A stretch of 46,965 nt of DNA from Nonomuraea deserti (GCF_004348685.1 NZ_SMKO01000061.1:1-46965); one strand, 5' to 3'; positions 17,401-25,130 are shown, numbered from the stretch's first letter. The notes: generated from the letters alone by a model not told the origin. Program-made: numbers and translations.

Positions 17401-19238
17401 AAGATCAGCTTGGCCGACGAGCCGGGGAACGTGAACCGGGCCAGCGCCGCGTGGTCGGCCGGCGCGATCTCCGTCTTGAGGCCGTTGTCGAAGGTGACGG
17501 CGTACAGGTGCGGCTGCGCGACCTCCCGCTCGTGGCGGAAGGGCAGCGCGCGGGCGGTCCTCGACGGGTCGGGCGCCCCTTCGGCCGCCGACGGCATGAA
17601 CTGGAACGTCTGCCGGTCGCCCATCCACGGGCTGGGCTCGTGGCTGGCGGTGAACGCCTGGATCTCGGGCAGGTTCGCCGCGTTGTTCGCCCGGTGGTAC
17701 TCGTAGAGCCATCTCGTCGAGGCGGCGTCCGTCATCGGCGTCCAGAAGTTGAACCCGTGCGGCACGGCCGTGGCCGGGAAGTTGTTGCCCCGCGAGAACC
17801 CGCCCGTGGAGTGGGTGCCGCGGGTGGTCACCGCGTACTCCGAGGGCCGCCGCTCGTCACGCCCGCCGCGGCCCTCGTACGGCTGCCGCTTCCGCTCCGT
17901 GACGATCTTGATGTCGTCCACCCAGCCGCGGAACCCGGCCTCGCCCACGGGGCTGTCGTAGGCCACCAGAATGCGGCTGATCCGCTTGCCCCTGGCCACC
18001 TTGCCGATCTCGGCGCGCTTGAAGTTCCACTGGTCGGCGTACAGGGTCTTGGATTCGCCCTGCTCACGTGGCGCCAGCCGGACCCCGTGCTGGTCGACGG
18101 CCTTCAGGTCGCTGAGGTAGGTGCCGTCGCTGAAGGCCAGGTCCACGGAGACGTACGTGCTGGGATAGCGCAGGTGGGCCGAGGTGAACTCGGGGAAGAC
18201 CAGGTAGGACAGCTCCGTCCCGGACGTGACCGGGATGTCCACTTCGAACACCTTGTTGGTGGAGTAGCCGCCCTTGCCCGACGTGGTGCCGCCCGCGTAC
18301 CGGAACGCGCGCAGGCCGGTGAAGCCGGCGCGCGGCCTGGACGTGTGGCCGCGGGTCGGGCCCTCGCCGACGTGGCTGCGCATGTCGCTGGGCGGCCCGG
18401 TGCCGCTGTGGCCGTCGGACAGCTCCCACTCGGCCAGCTGCAGCATGGGGGCGCCGCCGACACGCGTCACGTTCAGCCGGTAGTGGGCGTAGGGCGTCGT
18501 GTTGGCGAACCGGTACTCCTTGCGCTGGAGGCGCGCCGAGAACGTCTCGCCGGTGCGGGTGTCCAGGGTCGTCCAGGTCTTCCCGTCCTGCGAGCCCTGG
18601 AGTTGCCAGTCGCGGGGGTCGCGCTCGGGTACGTCGTCGGCGGAGGTCAGCGCGTAGTGCACGACCGCGACCGGCTCGGACAGTTCGTACTGTGCCCAGC
18701 CCGTGCCGCTGTCCACCAGCCACTTGGTGCTCGCGTCGGTGTCGGCGAGGTTCTCCTTCACCTCGCCGGCGTCGAAGAACTCGCCGCTGACGCTGATCCG
18801 GGCGATCCTGTCGGAGATGCTGCCCTCGATGCCGCCGGGCAGGGTGCCGGTGACGTTCTCGGCCTTCTTGTCGCCCTTGGCGTCGGTCTCGGTGGTGTTG
18901 ATCCAGGTCGGCTGGGGGTCGCCGGGCTCGAAAGAGGAGGCGAAGGCCGCTCCTTCCGCCTGGGCCAGCTTCTGCCCGTCCTGCGCCGCTCGCCGCGCCT
19001 GCTCCGCGGACGGAGGCGGCTCGCTCGCCTTCGGGTCGGGCGGCGGGCTGTAGGACGGGCCGGGGGTCGGGGTGCCCGAAGGGCCGGGATTGGGAATCGG
19101 GTCTGGACCTTTCTGTGCGGTGGCGCCCGCGGGGCCGTACTGGGTGGTCAGCGCGGCGGCGGCCGGGGCGGAGAGCGCGAGGGCGACGCCCGCGCATAAG
19201 ACCGCCGTCATGAGGGATCGTCGGCGAGGGTGCTTCAT
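14421..19238 (-). CDS. Secreted multidomain GH92 alpha-mannosidase
   Basis: 1605 residues from ATG 19238. A signal peptide (residues 1-29, ending APAAAA) is followed by a Pro-rich linker (45-75). A discoidin-like F5/8 type C module spans about 150-276 (WQLQGSQDGKTWTTLDTRTGE). The GH92 core spans about 300-1215, with STGGFSRGNNFPATAVPHGFNFW, WDTYRTTWPAYALL and the signature GDEDNGEMSAWQVFSALGFYP near 1110. A second F5/8 type C module (1233-1356), an NEW3-type beta-sandwich (1366-1463) and an NPCBM-like end complete it. GH92 enzymes are calcium-dependent exo-alpha-mannosidases. The extra modules suggest attachment to glycans or cell walls. A perfect palindrome sits upstream (19378-19391). Confidence 0.95.
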   Translation of the reverse strand: MKHPRRRSLMTAVLCAGVALALSAPAAAALTTQYGPAGATAQKGPDPIPNPGPSGTPTPGPSYSPPPDPKASEPPPSAEQARRAAQDGQKLAQAEGAAFASSFEPGDPQPTWINTTETDAKGDKKAENVTGTLPGGIEGSISDRIARISVSGEFFDAGEVKENLADTDASTKWLVDSGTGWAQYELSEPVAVVHYALTSADDVPERDPRDWQLQGSQDGKTWTTLDTRTGETFSARLQRKEYRFANTTPYAHYRLNVTRVGGAPMLQLAEWELSDGHSGTGPPSDMRSHVGEGPTRGHTSRPRAGFTGLRAFRYAGGTTSGKGGYSTNKVFEVDIPVTSGTELSYLVFPEFTSAHLRYPSTYVSVDLAFSDGTYLSDLKAVDQHGVRLAPREQGESKTLYADQWNFKRAEIGKVARGKRISRILVAYDSPVGEAGFRGWVDDIKIVTERKRQPYEGRGGRDERRPSEYAVTTRGTHSTGGFSRGNNFPATAVPHGFNFWTPMTDAASTRWLYEYHRANNAANLPEIQAFTASHEPSPWMGDRQTFQFMPSAAEGAPDPSRTARALPFRHEREVAQPHLYAVTFDNGLKTEIAPADHAALARFTFPGSSAKLIFDNVDNRGGLTLDVSGGVVTGYSDVRSDLSTGATRMFYYATFDRPVTGGGKLTGQGRDSVLGYLAFDAGEKRTVSMRIASSLISVEQARKNLELEIGASDTLEQVSERARKAWDAKLGVIEVEGASQDQLVTLYSNLYRLFLYPNSAFENTGTADAPVYRHAVQSAVETPPSTPTETGAKVADGKVYVNNGFWDTYRTTWPAYALLTPKAAGEMVDGFVRQYEDGGWIARWSSPGYADLMVGTSSDVAFADAHLKGITGFDAETAYEAAVKNATVTPTTRHVGRKGLSTSVFLGYTSTESTGEAMSWAMDGYINDFGIANMAKSLAERSKGAKRARYLEEHEYFRNRALNYVHMFDPAVRFFQGRNADGSFRLKPDAYDPREWGHDYTETNGWNMAFHVPQDGRGLANLYGGADELAGKLDAFFDSQETALFPGSYNGVIHEMREARDVRMGQYGHSNQPSHHIAYMYDYAGRPWKTQAKVREALSRLYLGSEIGQGYPGDEDNGEMSAWQVFSALGFYPLQMGSPYYAIGSPLFEKATVRLENGRKLVIRAPGNSARNVYVQEVKVNGKPYGKTYLPHDLVAKGGELVFEMGPKPSRWGTGRNAAPPSITGDDRIPTPLHDLTGPGRGTASAPGGADVSALFDDDSATGATVPESVRYSFDGERTARYYTLTSGSGEPAQDPSSWVLEGSKDGNAWKSIDKRTGESFTWRSQTRPFKITSPSAYTHYRIRFTGGSAVSLAEVELLAPEPPATSTLVIESSGVFAAPGETVRLSATVANHATKPAGGRLTATGPEGWTVQPASAPFGPIAPGASQTLTFEVAVPATAGPGSHVIRLAATSDQGSTGEQVAVTLIGDTVEFTPGTPAEEPWLLDAGGSQLDGEVHDGRARFTDGDSHATYRFELPAQVTGGSLTLDIANQFLVEVSEDQRTWRTVLREENDVRDRSNRAERTLDLADLRGESRTFYLRIGDSRPDDGWGSWLARVRLELTRTQA

Positions 19239-19542
19239 CGAGGAGGAACCTTCCGTGCGTCAGCCGGTACGGGGACTCGGTCGGGCAGCGTCACGAAGGC
19301 GGCTGCGTGGGTCGTGCCTTGTCGGGACGGGACGGGGATGGCCAGGGGGTGCTCACAACGATCTGCCAGAAGGCGGATGACAACGTTGTCAACCTCGATC
19401 TGTCAAGGAAGTTTTCAAATCGCGGGCCCCCTGTCAAGAGGCCGCCCCCGGAACCGGTGCGGGCACGGAAGGCGTACTGGTGGGAGACCGGTGGGCAGCC
19501 GTCAGGCTCCCCACCGGTGACAGCGGATCGGGCGGGCCGGGG
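19239..19542. promoter_or_regulatory. Control region of the GH92 gene with LacI-like operator
   Basis: No gene is seen in these 304 bases. TGACAACGTTGTCA at 19378-19391 is a perfect 14-bp palindrome with central CG, typical of LacI-family operators. Three TTGACA hexamers point toward the mannosidase on the minus strand (complements of 19387-19392, 19401-19406 and 19432-19437), one of them overlapping the palindrome. The ribosome site GGAAGG is about 10 bases before the ATG. Bases 19440-19542 hold the end of the convergent-facing cupin gene's 3' side and nothing else recognisable. The regulator is not encoded here. Confidence 0.55.
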
Positions 19543-19875
19543 TCAGCGCGACTTGGCGACGGTCAGCAGGACCGCGGAGTCCTCCAGCGCCTCGAGACTG
19601 TGGCGGGCGTCGGGCACGATGAGCAGGTCTCCGGTGCGCGCCTCCCACGACTCCGCACCGGCCACCATGCGCACCCGGCCGTGCAGCACCTGCACCGTGG
19701 CCTCTCCCGGGTTCTCGTGCTCGGCGAGGCACGCGCCCTGCTTCATGCCGATGACCGTCTGGCGCAGCACCTTCTCGTGCCCGCCGTGCACGGTGTCGGC
19801 GGTGTGACCGCCACCGGCGCCGGCCGCCAGATCGGTTTGCTGACGGGCCAGGGCCGCGAGCGAGACTTTCTGCAT
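19543..19875 (-). CDS. Single-domain cupin protein
   Basis: 110 residues from ATG 19875. A small beta-barrel cupin is visible: IGMKQGACLAEHENPGEATVQVLHGRVRM holds motif 1 (His in EHEN, then the Gly), and DLLIVPDARHSLEALED holds motif 2 with His. Such proteins bind a metal and a small ligand, or act as sensors; no specific role can be given. The gene lies downstream of a short gap from the divergent hypothetical secreted protein (24 bases between starts), so the two share a promoter region. Confidence 0.85.
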   Translation of the reverse strand: MQKVSLAALARQQTDLAAGAGGGHTADTVHGGHEKVLRQTVIGMKQGACLAEHENPGEATVQVLHGRVRMVAGAESWEARTGDLLIVPDARHSLEALEDSAVLLTVAKSR

Positions 19876-19898
19876 GCCGCCATTGTCTCAGTTGGGCT

Positions 19899-20252
19899 AT
19901 GGTCGGCCGTGTGACGGGACCGTGGAACACCCCGCGCAGGCTCATCGTGCTGAGCCTGGTCCTGGTGTGCTCGCTGGTGGCCGGCGCGTCCGGCGTCCGG
20001 CACACCGCCGGTGACCCCGTCACCCAGGAGGCGACGACGTGGAGCCCCGGCACCACGGACAACCGGCTGACGGGCCTGCCGCCCCAGCTCTCCACCGGCC
20101 GCGAACACCTGGTGCCGGCGCAGACCGGCGCGCGGCAGAGCGACGCCGCCCATCTCGTGCTGCTGCCCCCGCCGCACGGCCCGGCAGCCGTCGGAGATCC
20201 CCAGCAGTTCGGGCAACGCCCCGCGGGGTCACGCAGCCCGCCGCCGGTCTAG
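19899..20252 (+). CDS. Hypothetical small secreted protein
   Basis: 117 residues from ATG 19899, or 113 from GTG 19911, which gives a cleaner start for the signal peptide (MTGPWNTPRRLIVLSLVLVCSLVAGASG). The mature part is Pro/Gly/Gln-rich with no recognisable domain (LPPQLSTGREHLVPAQTG, QFGQRPAGSRSPPPV). No good ribosome-binding site is visible. The hydrophobic core after two Arg is convincing as a signal, but overall support is modest. It lies divergent from the cupin and before the MreB-like gene. Confidence 0.42.
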   Translation: MVGRVTGPWNTPRRLIVLSLVLVCSLVAGASGVRHTAGDPVTQEATTWSPGTTDNRLTGLPPQLSTGREHLVPAQTGARQSDAAHLVLLPPPHGPAAVGDPQQFGQRPAGSRSPPPV

Positions 20253-20395
20253 CCGGTCCGCCTCGTCTCCTGCCGCGCGTCCGCTGTCGCGCGGCCCGGC
20301 CGCGCGCGCCCGGCTGCCCGCCGGCACGGACGTCCCCCAAGCGGGACACGCCCCCTTCCTTCCTTCTCGCGTCAAGCAAGGAGCCGAACACCGCC

Positions 20396-21202
20396 ATGGC
20401 CGAGCTCGAACCAGCCCGTACCCTCCAGCGCACCCGCCACGGCCGGGTGGCGCTCGATCTGGGCACCGCGCGCACCAGAGCGCTGACGTCGAGCGGGGTC
20501 GCCATCGCCGACCGCCCCTCGGCCGTCGTCGCCTCCCCGCCCGTCGCCGGCGCCGCCGATCCGGTACGCCCGATCCGGCACGGGATGGTCGCCGACCCGG
20601 GCGCGTGCCGGCGCCTCGTACGCCTCGTGCTGCGGGACGTCCAGACGGCCGGCGACCGCTCGATGGAGCAGGTGGTGGTCGGCGTGCCCGTGGCCGCGTC
20701 GCCCAGTGACCGGCGGGCGGTGCGCACCGCGGTGTCCGAGGCCGCCGGGTGCGGGGTGACGCTGGTGGAGGAGCCCCTGGCCGCGGCCGTCGGCGTCGGC
20801 CTCGACGTCACCGGCTCGCGGCCGTTTCTGCTGCTCGACGTGGGCGCGGGCATCGTCGAGGCCGTCGCCATCCGCGACGGCGCCATCAGCGACGCCGTGG
20901 CCATCCAGCTGGGCGCCACGACCAGCGCGGGCCTGCTGCCGTACGTGCTGGACGGCGTCGTCGACATGACGGCCGCGCTGCTGCGCCGCCTGCCCGCCCA
21001 GCTTCGCGCGGCGGCGCGCGGCAACGGCCTGACGGTGACCGGGGGCGGCGCCCTCCAGGCGCAGCTGCTGAACCGCCTGGACACCGTCCTGCGCATGCCG
21101 GTCAGCACGCCGCCCGAGCCGCAGCACGCCACCGTACGCGGCCTGATGCGGCTGTGCCAGCGGCCCCCGCTGGCCTCCGGCATCGCCGCGCGTGGCCGCT
21201 GA
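20396..21202 (+). CDS. Reduced MreB-like actin-fold protein
   Basis: 268 residues from ATG 20396, with AAGGAG at 20378-20383. Actin-fold ATP motifs are present: phosphate 1 VALDLGTARTRA (residues 18-29), the MreB-like RPIRHGMVADPGA, VVVGVPVAASPSDRRAV, VTLVEEPLAAAVGVGL, phosphate 2 LLLDVGAGIVEAVAI and the adenosine motif LTVTGGGALQAQLLNRL. Typical MreB has about 340 residues. The region of subdomain IIB between phosphate 2 and the adenosine motif is almost absent, and subdomain IB is short. This resembles the shortened third MreB-like protein described in Streptomyces (SCO6166). Polymer formation and a cell-wall role are therefore uncertain. Confidence 0.85.
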   Translation: MAELEPARTLQRTRHGRVALDLGTARTRALTSSGVAIADRPSAVVASPPVAGAADPVRPIRHGMVADPGACRRLVRLVLRDVQTAGDRSMEQVVVGVPVAASPSDRRAVRTAVSEAAGCGVTLVEEPLAAAVGVGLDVTGSRPFLLLDVGAGIVEAVAIRDGAISDAVAIQLGATTSAGLLPYVLDGVVDMTAALLRRLPAQLRAAARGNGLTVTGGGALQAQLLNRLDTVLRMPVSTPPEPQHATVRGLMRLCQRPPLASGIAARGR

Positions 21203-21223
21203 TCGCCGGGGCAGGGTAAGCCC

Positions 21224-22765
21224 GTGATCCGACTCGATCGCCTGGTCAACGTGCTGGGCGGATACGGGGTGCGGCTGTGCGGGCGGCCCGAGACGCGCTC
21301 GGTCCAGCTGCGCAGCGTGGCGATGCCGGACCCCACCGACGAGCGCGTCCAGGGAGACGTGCTGCTGGCGGTCGGCGCCCCGTCGGCGACCGAGGCGGTG
21401 CGGTGGGCGGTGTCGGCGCGGGCCACGGTGGTGCTGGTGCGCGCCGGCGCCGAGGCCGCCCGCGAGGCGTCCTCGGCCGGCGGGAGCGAGGGCGTGGCGG
21501 TGATGCTGGTCGACCCCGCCGTGTCGTGGAGCCAGCTCGCCGGCGTGGTGTACGGGCTCGTCCTGGAAGGGCGGGAGACGGAGGCGGGTCGCGGGCCGAC
21601 GGACCTGTTCGCGCTGGCCGACAGCCTGGCCGACGTGGTCGGCGGCGCGGTCACCATCGAGGACCGGCTGTCGCGGGTGCTGGCGTACTCACGCTCCCAG
21701 CAGGCGGGCGACCCGGCCCGGCTGGAGACGATCCTGGTGCGGCAGGTCCCCGACCGGCTGCGCGAGCTGTTCCAGTCCCGGGGGGTGTTCGACCGGCTGG
21801 CCGCGTCCGACGAGCCGGTGTTCGTCGAGCAGGACCCGGAGCACGGGCTGACCGGGCGGATGGCGGTGGCCGTGCGGGCGGGGCGCGAGGTGCTCGGCTC
21901 GGTCTGGGTGACCTGCGGCAGCCCGCTGACCGGGGCGCGGCTCGGAGCCCTGACCGACGGGGCGCGCACGGTGGCGCTGCACCTGCTGCGCCAGCGGGCG
22001 AGCGCCGACCTGGAGCGGCAGGTGGAGTCCGACCTGGCCATCCGGCTGCTGGAGGGCAGCGCCGACGCCGCGACGGTGCTCAGCCAGCTGGGGCTGGCCG
22101 GCGAGACGCTGCGCGTCATCGCCGTCCGCGCGCACACCGGGAACGAGCGGCACGCCGCGCTGCTGCTGGCGTTCGAACGGGCCACCACCGGCTTCGGCTG
22201 GTCGCGGCCCGGGCGCAGCACGCTGCTGGGCAACACGCTCTACACCATCCTGCCTGGCGAGGAGGCCGGCGCGGCGCGTGCCTGGGTGTCCGCGCTGGGG
22301 TCCGCCCTGCCCGCGCAGGTGAGGCTCCTCGCCGGGATCGGGGCGCCGGCCAGGGCGGCGGAGCTGCCGGCCAGCCGGCAGGAGGCCGACGAGTGCCTGG
22401 CGCTGCACGAGACGGGTCCCCTCCGGGCCGCGCCGCCGGCGTACGACGAGTCCTGGGACGACATCCTGCTGCGGCGGCTGCGGGCCGCCGCGCGCACCGG
22501 CCGCACCCCCGCCCGCGGGCCGGTCGGCGCGCTGCGCCGGCACGACGCCCGCCACGGCACCCACTACATGGCCACGCTGCGGGCGTGGCTGGAGGCCCAG
22601 GGCGACCCCGCCGTCGCCGCCGAACGGCTCGGCGTCCACCCCAACACCGTACGCAACCGCCTCCGCAAGATCGCCCAGATCACCCCGCTCGACCTGGACG
22701 ACGCCCGCCAGCGCCTGGCCATGATCATCACGCTGGCCGCCCTGGAGGATGACCGGCCGTTGTGA
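21224..22765 (+). CDS. PucR family transcriptional regulator
   Basis: 513 residues from GTG 21224, 21 bases after the MreB-like stop. The N-terminal 150 residues resemble the PucR N-terminal domain (VQLRSVAMPDPTDERVQGDVLLAVG). A middle segment around 190-300 is GAF-like. The C-terminal HTH_30 domain is unmistakable: LRAWLEAQGDPAVAAERLGV, then HPNTVRNRLRKIAQITPLDL, near residues 450-490. PucR proteins activate purine, amino-acid or polyamine degradation genes. The next gene encodes an amino-acid-dehydrogenase-like flavoprotein, and between them lie four copies of a short repeat, the last bases of this gene forming copy one. Control of that gene is likely. Confidence 0.92.
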   Translation: MIRLDRLVNVLGGYGVRLCGRPETRSVQLRSVAMPDPTDERVQGDVLLAVGAPSATEAVRWAVSARATVVLVRAGAEAAREASSAGGSEGVAVMLVDPAVSWSQLAGVVYGLVLEGRETEAGRGPTDLFALADSLADVVGGAVTIEDRLSRVLAYSRSQQAGDPARLETILVRQVPDRLRELFQSRGVFDRLAASDEPVFVEQDPEHGLTGRMAVAVRAGREVLGSVWVTCGSPLTGARLGALTDGARTVALHLLRQRASADLERQVESDLAIRLLEGSADAATVLSQLGLAGETLRVIAVRAHTGNERHAALLLAFERATTGFGWSRPGRSTLLGNTLYTILPGEEAGAARAWVSALGSALPAQVRLLAGIGAPARAAELPASRQEADECLALHETGPLRAAPPAYDESWDDILLRRLRAAARTGRTPARGPVGALRRHDARHGTHYMATLRAWLEAQGDPAVAAERLGVHPNTVRNRLRKIAQITPLDLDDARQRLAMIITLAALEDDRPL

Positions 22766-22853
22766 CGACCGGCCGTTGTGACTCGGCCGTTGTGACTCGG
22801 CCGTTGTGACGACCGGACAATCCGGCCGGCGCGATTGTCGGCTCCGCACAACG
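22754..22853 (+). repeat. Four tandem CGGCCGTTGTGAC units and an inverted repeat before the flavoprotein gene
   Basis: The 13-mer CGGCCGTTGTGAC occurs at 22754-22766, 22770-22782, 22784-22796 and 22798-22810 (spacing 16, 14 and 14). A reverse-complement partial copy CACAACG lies at 22847-22853. Between them GACAATC (22816-22822) and GATTGTC (22833-22839) form a perfect 7-bp inverted repeat. The first copy overlaps the PucR stop codon. The position 65-165 bases before the flavoprotein start suggests an activator-binding array. Confidence 0.6.
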
Positions 22854-22918
22854 CTGGAAGGTCTCGCGCACGCGATCCTGGGAGAAAGAGCGATATTTGT
22901 CCAGTACGGAGGCATGCC

Positions 22919-24178
22919 ATGACCGGCAACGAGCGCATCACCGACCCGCCGCGATCGGCGATCGTGGTGGGCGCCGGCATCGTCGGCCTGTCGACCGCGT
23001 GGTTCCTGCAGGAACGCGGCGTCGACGTCCACGTGGTCGATCGCGCCGGCGTGGCGGCCGGGGCGTCCTGGGGCAACGCGGGATGGGTCGCGCCCGGCCT
23101 GGCCATCCCGCTCAACGAGCCCTCCGTCCTGCGTTACGGCCTCAAATCGCTGGTGAACCCGGCCGCGCCGCTGCACGTCCCGGCGACCGTCGATCCGAAG
23201 CTGTGGGCGTTCCTGGCCCGGTTCGCCGCCAACTCCCGGTGGTCGTCGTGGACGCGGGCGGTGCGCGCGAACCTGCCGCTGAACGAGGAGTGCATCGAGG
23301 CGTACGAGGTGCTCACCGCCAACGGCGTGGACGCCCCCGTCGTCGACGCCCCCATCACCGCGGCCTTCCGCACCCCGCAACAGGCCGAGAGCCTGCTGCG
23401 CGAGCTGCGCCGGATGGCCGACGCGGGACAGCCCGTCGACCACGCCGTCCTGGACGGCGCCCGGCTCGCCGAGTACGCGCCGCTCGCCTCCGCGGCCCTG
23501 CGGGCGGGCGTGCGGATCGACGGGCAGCGGTACGTCGACCCCGGCGGGTTCGTCCACGCCCTGGGCAAGGCGGTCATGGCCCGCGGCGCCACCGTGTACG
23601 CCTTCGAGGTCGCCGACGTGCGCGACGAGAACGGCAGGATCACCGTCAGCTCGCGCCACGGCACGTCCGTGTCGGCCGACGCGGTGGTGGTGGCCACCGG
23701 CGCGTGGCTGCCACGCCTGGCCTCACGCTGGGGAGTCCGCGTCCCCGTGCAGGCCGGCCGGGGCTACTCCTTCACCGTGCCGGTCGACCGTCCCGTGCCC
23801 GGCCCGATCTACCTGCCCGACGTACGGGTGGCGTGCACGCCGTACCAGGGGGCGCTGCGCGTGGCGGGAACCATGGAGTTCCGCGACCCCGACGCCCCGG
23901 GCGTACCCGCCCGGATGGAGGCGATCATCGCCTCCGCCCGCCCGCTGCTGGACGGCGTGCGCTGGGACGAGCGCACCGACGTCTGGGTGGGCCCGCGGCC
24001 GGTCACCCCCGACGGGCGCCCGCTCGTCGGGGCGACAGCCCGGCCGGGGATCTACGTGGCCGGCGGGCACGGCATGTGGGGCCTGACCCACGGCCCGATC
24101 ACGGGCCGGCTGCTGGCCGAGCAGATCACGACCGGCAAGCAGCCCGCCGTCCTGCACGAGTTCGACCCCCTGCGCTGA
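22919..24178 (+). CDS. D-amino-acid dehydrogenase-like FAD oxidoreductase (DadA type)
   Basis: 419 residues from ATG 22919, with GGAGG at 22908-22912. The N-terminal FAD motif is AIVVGAGIVGLSTAWFLQERG (residues 13-33), followed by DRAGVAAGASWGNAGWVAPG, the DadA-like Gly-Asn loop. The C-terminus DVWVGPRPVTPDGRPLVGAT, then HGMWGLTHGPITGRLLAEQI, is the conserved second FAD-contact region of the DAO family. Enzymes of this group oxidise D-amino acids or N-methyl amino acids to keto acids. The preceding PucR regulator is a likely controller, which would fit amino-acid scavenging. The exact substrate is unknown. Confidence 0.9.
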   Translation: MTGNERITDPPRSAIVVGAGIVGLSTAWFLQERGVDVHVVDRAGVAAGASWGNAGWVAPGLAIPLNEPSVLRYGLKSLVNPAAPLHVPATVDPKLWAFLARFAANSRWSSWTRAVRANLPLNEECIEAYEVLTANGVDAPVVDAPITAAFRTPQQAESLLRELRRMADAGQPVDHAVLDGARLAEYAPLASAALRAGVRIDGQRYVDPGGFVHALGKAVMARGATVYAFEVADVRDENGRITVSSRHGTSVSADAVVVATGAWLPRLASRWGVRVPVQAGRGYSFTVPVDRPVPGPIYLPDVRVACTPYQGALRVAGTMEFRDPDAPGVPARMEAIIASARPLLDGVRWDERTDVWVGPRPVTPDGRPLVGATARPGIYVAGGHGMWGLTHGPITGRLLAEQITTGKQPAVLHEFDPLR

Positions 24179-24187
24179 TCGGCCCGG

Positions 24188-24244
24188 CCGCTGCGTGGAT
24201 CCGCCGCGCTGCCCGGCCAGGCCCGCTGCGTGGATCCGCCGCGC
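24188..24244 (+). repeat. Direct repeat of 22 bp with 13-bp spacer
   Basis: The 22-mer beginning CCGCTGCGTGGATCCGCC and ending GCGC occurs identically at 24188-24209 and 24223-24244. It is located ten bases after the flavoprotein stop and about 120 bases before the DUF1772 gene. It is not part of a gene or a hairpin. It could result from local slippage or be a paired binding site. Confidence 0.6.
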
Positions 24245-24364
24245 CGACCGGGAGGAGCCCGCGGCGGGGCCGGTGGCCGCGGCCGTGACGTCCTGGACGC
24301 TCGCGTATGCGATCGAGCGCCCGATGCATGGACCGTCTCATGCCGCGGGCGTCACTATGAGCTC

Positions 24365-24802
24365 ATGTTGGCACTGTCCCTTGTCGCACTCGCGCTGCAC
24401 GGCGCCCTCGCGGGCCTGTTCTACACCTTCTCCATGTCCGTCATGCCGGGCCTGAAGGCCGCCGACCCCGCCCAGGCGGAGGCGGCCATGCGCAGCATCA
24501 ACCGTAAGATCCTCAACCCCTGGCTCTACCTCGTGTTCCTGGGGTCGCCGCTGGCGGCGCTGGTGGCCGGGTTGCTCGCGGACGCTCCTGCCGCCCTCTG
24601 GTTCTTCGCCGCCGCCGCGGTGAACTTCGTCGGTTCGTTCCTCGTCACGGTGGCGATCAACGTACCGATGAACAACGCCTTGGAAGCCGGGACCATGCCG
24701 TGGAAGGACTACGCGAGCAGGTGGACCGCGTGGAACACGCTCCGCGCGGTGGCCGGCGTGGCGAGCCTCGTCCTGATGGGTGCCGGCCTGACCGCTCTCT
24801 GA
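24365..24802 (+). CDS. DUF1772 membrane protein (anthrone oxygenase-like family)
   Basis: 145 residues from ATG 24365. Four transmembrane segments are clear (about residues 1-28, 50-70, 74-98, 125-145). The DUF1772 signature is present: GLFYTFSMSVMPGLKAADPAQAEAAMRSINRKILNP in the first half and FLVTVAINVPMNNALE plus WTAWNTLRAVAGVASLVLM in the second. Some family members act as anthrone oxygenases in polyketide pathways, but most are uncharacterised. No polyketide genes are nearby, so only the family name is assigned. It stands alone. Confidence 0.85.
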   Translation: MLALSLVALALHGALAGLFYTFSMSVMPGLKAADPAQAEAAMRSINRKILNPWLYLVFLGSPLAALVAGLLADAPAALWFFAAAAVNFVGSFLVTVAINVPMNNALEAGTMPWKDYASRWTAWNTLRAVAGVASLVLMGAGLTAL

Positions 24803-24903
24803 GAGGACCGAGCAGGCGGTGACGCCTTCACCCGGGTTCTTGACCCCGGGGCCGGCCTTTCCGGGACAAGCGCCCGGCGACAGCCGCGCGGCCGGGGAGC
24901 GGG

Positions 24904-25130
24904 TCATTCGGCACGCAGGCGCAGGGTCTGCTCGTGGATCAGATCGTTCGCGCGGACCGCGAAGTCGTGCACGATGGCCAGCTCCTCCTCGCTGTAGCCG
25001 GCCGCGAGCTCCGCGTAGGCGCGGTCGATCTCCGCCAGGACGCCTTCGAGCTCCTGGTACGGCCCCTCGCGCACCAGCTCGACCAGCACCCGGCGGCGGT
25101 CCGTCGCGTCGCGGGCGCCGGGTCGCGTAT
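24904..25130 (-). pseudogene. C-terminal remnant of a MarR family regulator
   Basis: On the minus strand the final 70 codons before the stop at 24904-24906 read as a MarR ending: DATDRRRVLVELVREGPYQE, then LEGVLAEIDRAYAELAAGYS and EEELAIVHDFAVRANDLIHE. The DRR motif is the end of the MarR wing. The DNA-recognition helix and N-terminus that should precede it are absent; upstream codons belong to the MFS fragment read backwards. It cannot encode a functional regulator. Confidence 0.7.

Noticed and set aside
14715..19199. A 1494-codon open frame on the plus strand opposite the GH92 gene
   Set aside because: It mirrors the GC-rich third positions of the real gene, is composed mainly of Arg, Gly, Ala, Val and His, and matches no family. 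The minus-strand GH92 protein is unmistakable.
20020..22236. A 738-codon minus-strand frame opposite the MreB-like and PucR genes
   Set aside because: Ser/Arg/Thr-rich composition typical of a complement-strand shadow; both plus-strand genes have clear domains.
22754..22810. Possible small CRISPR array from the four 13-bp repeats
   Set aside because: Units are too short, spacers are only 1-3 bases, and there are no cas genes.
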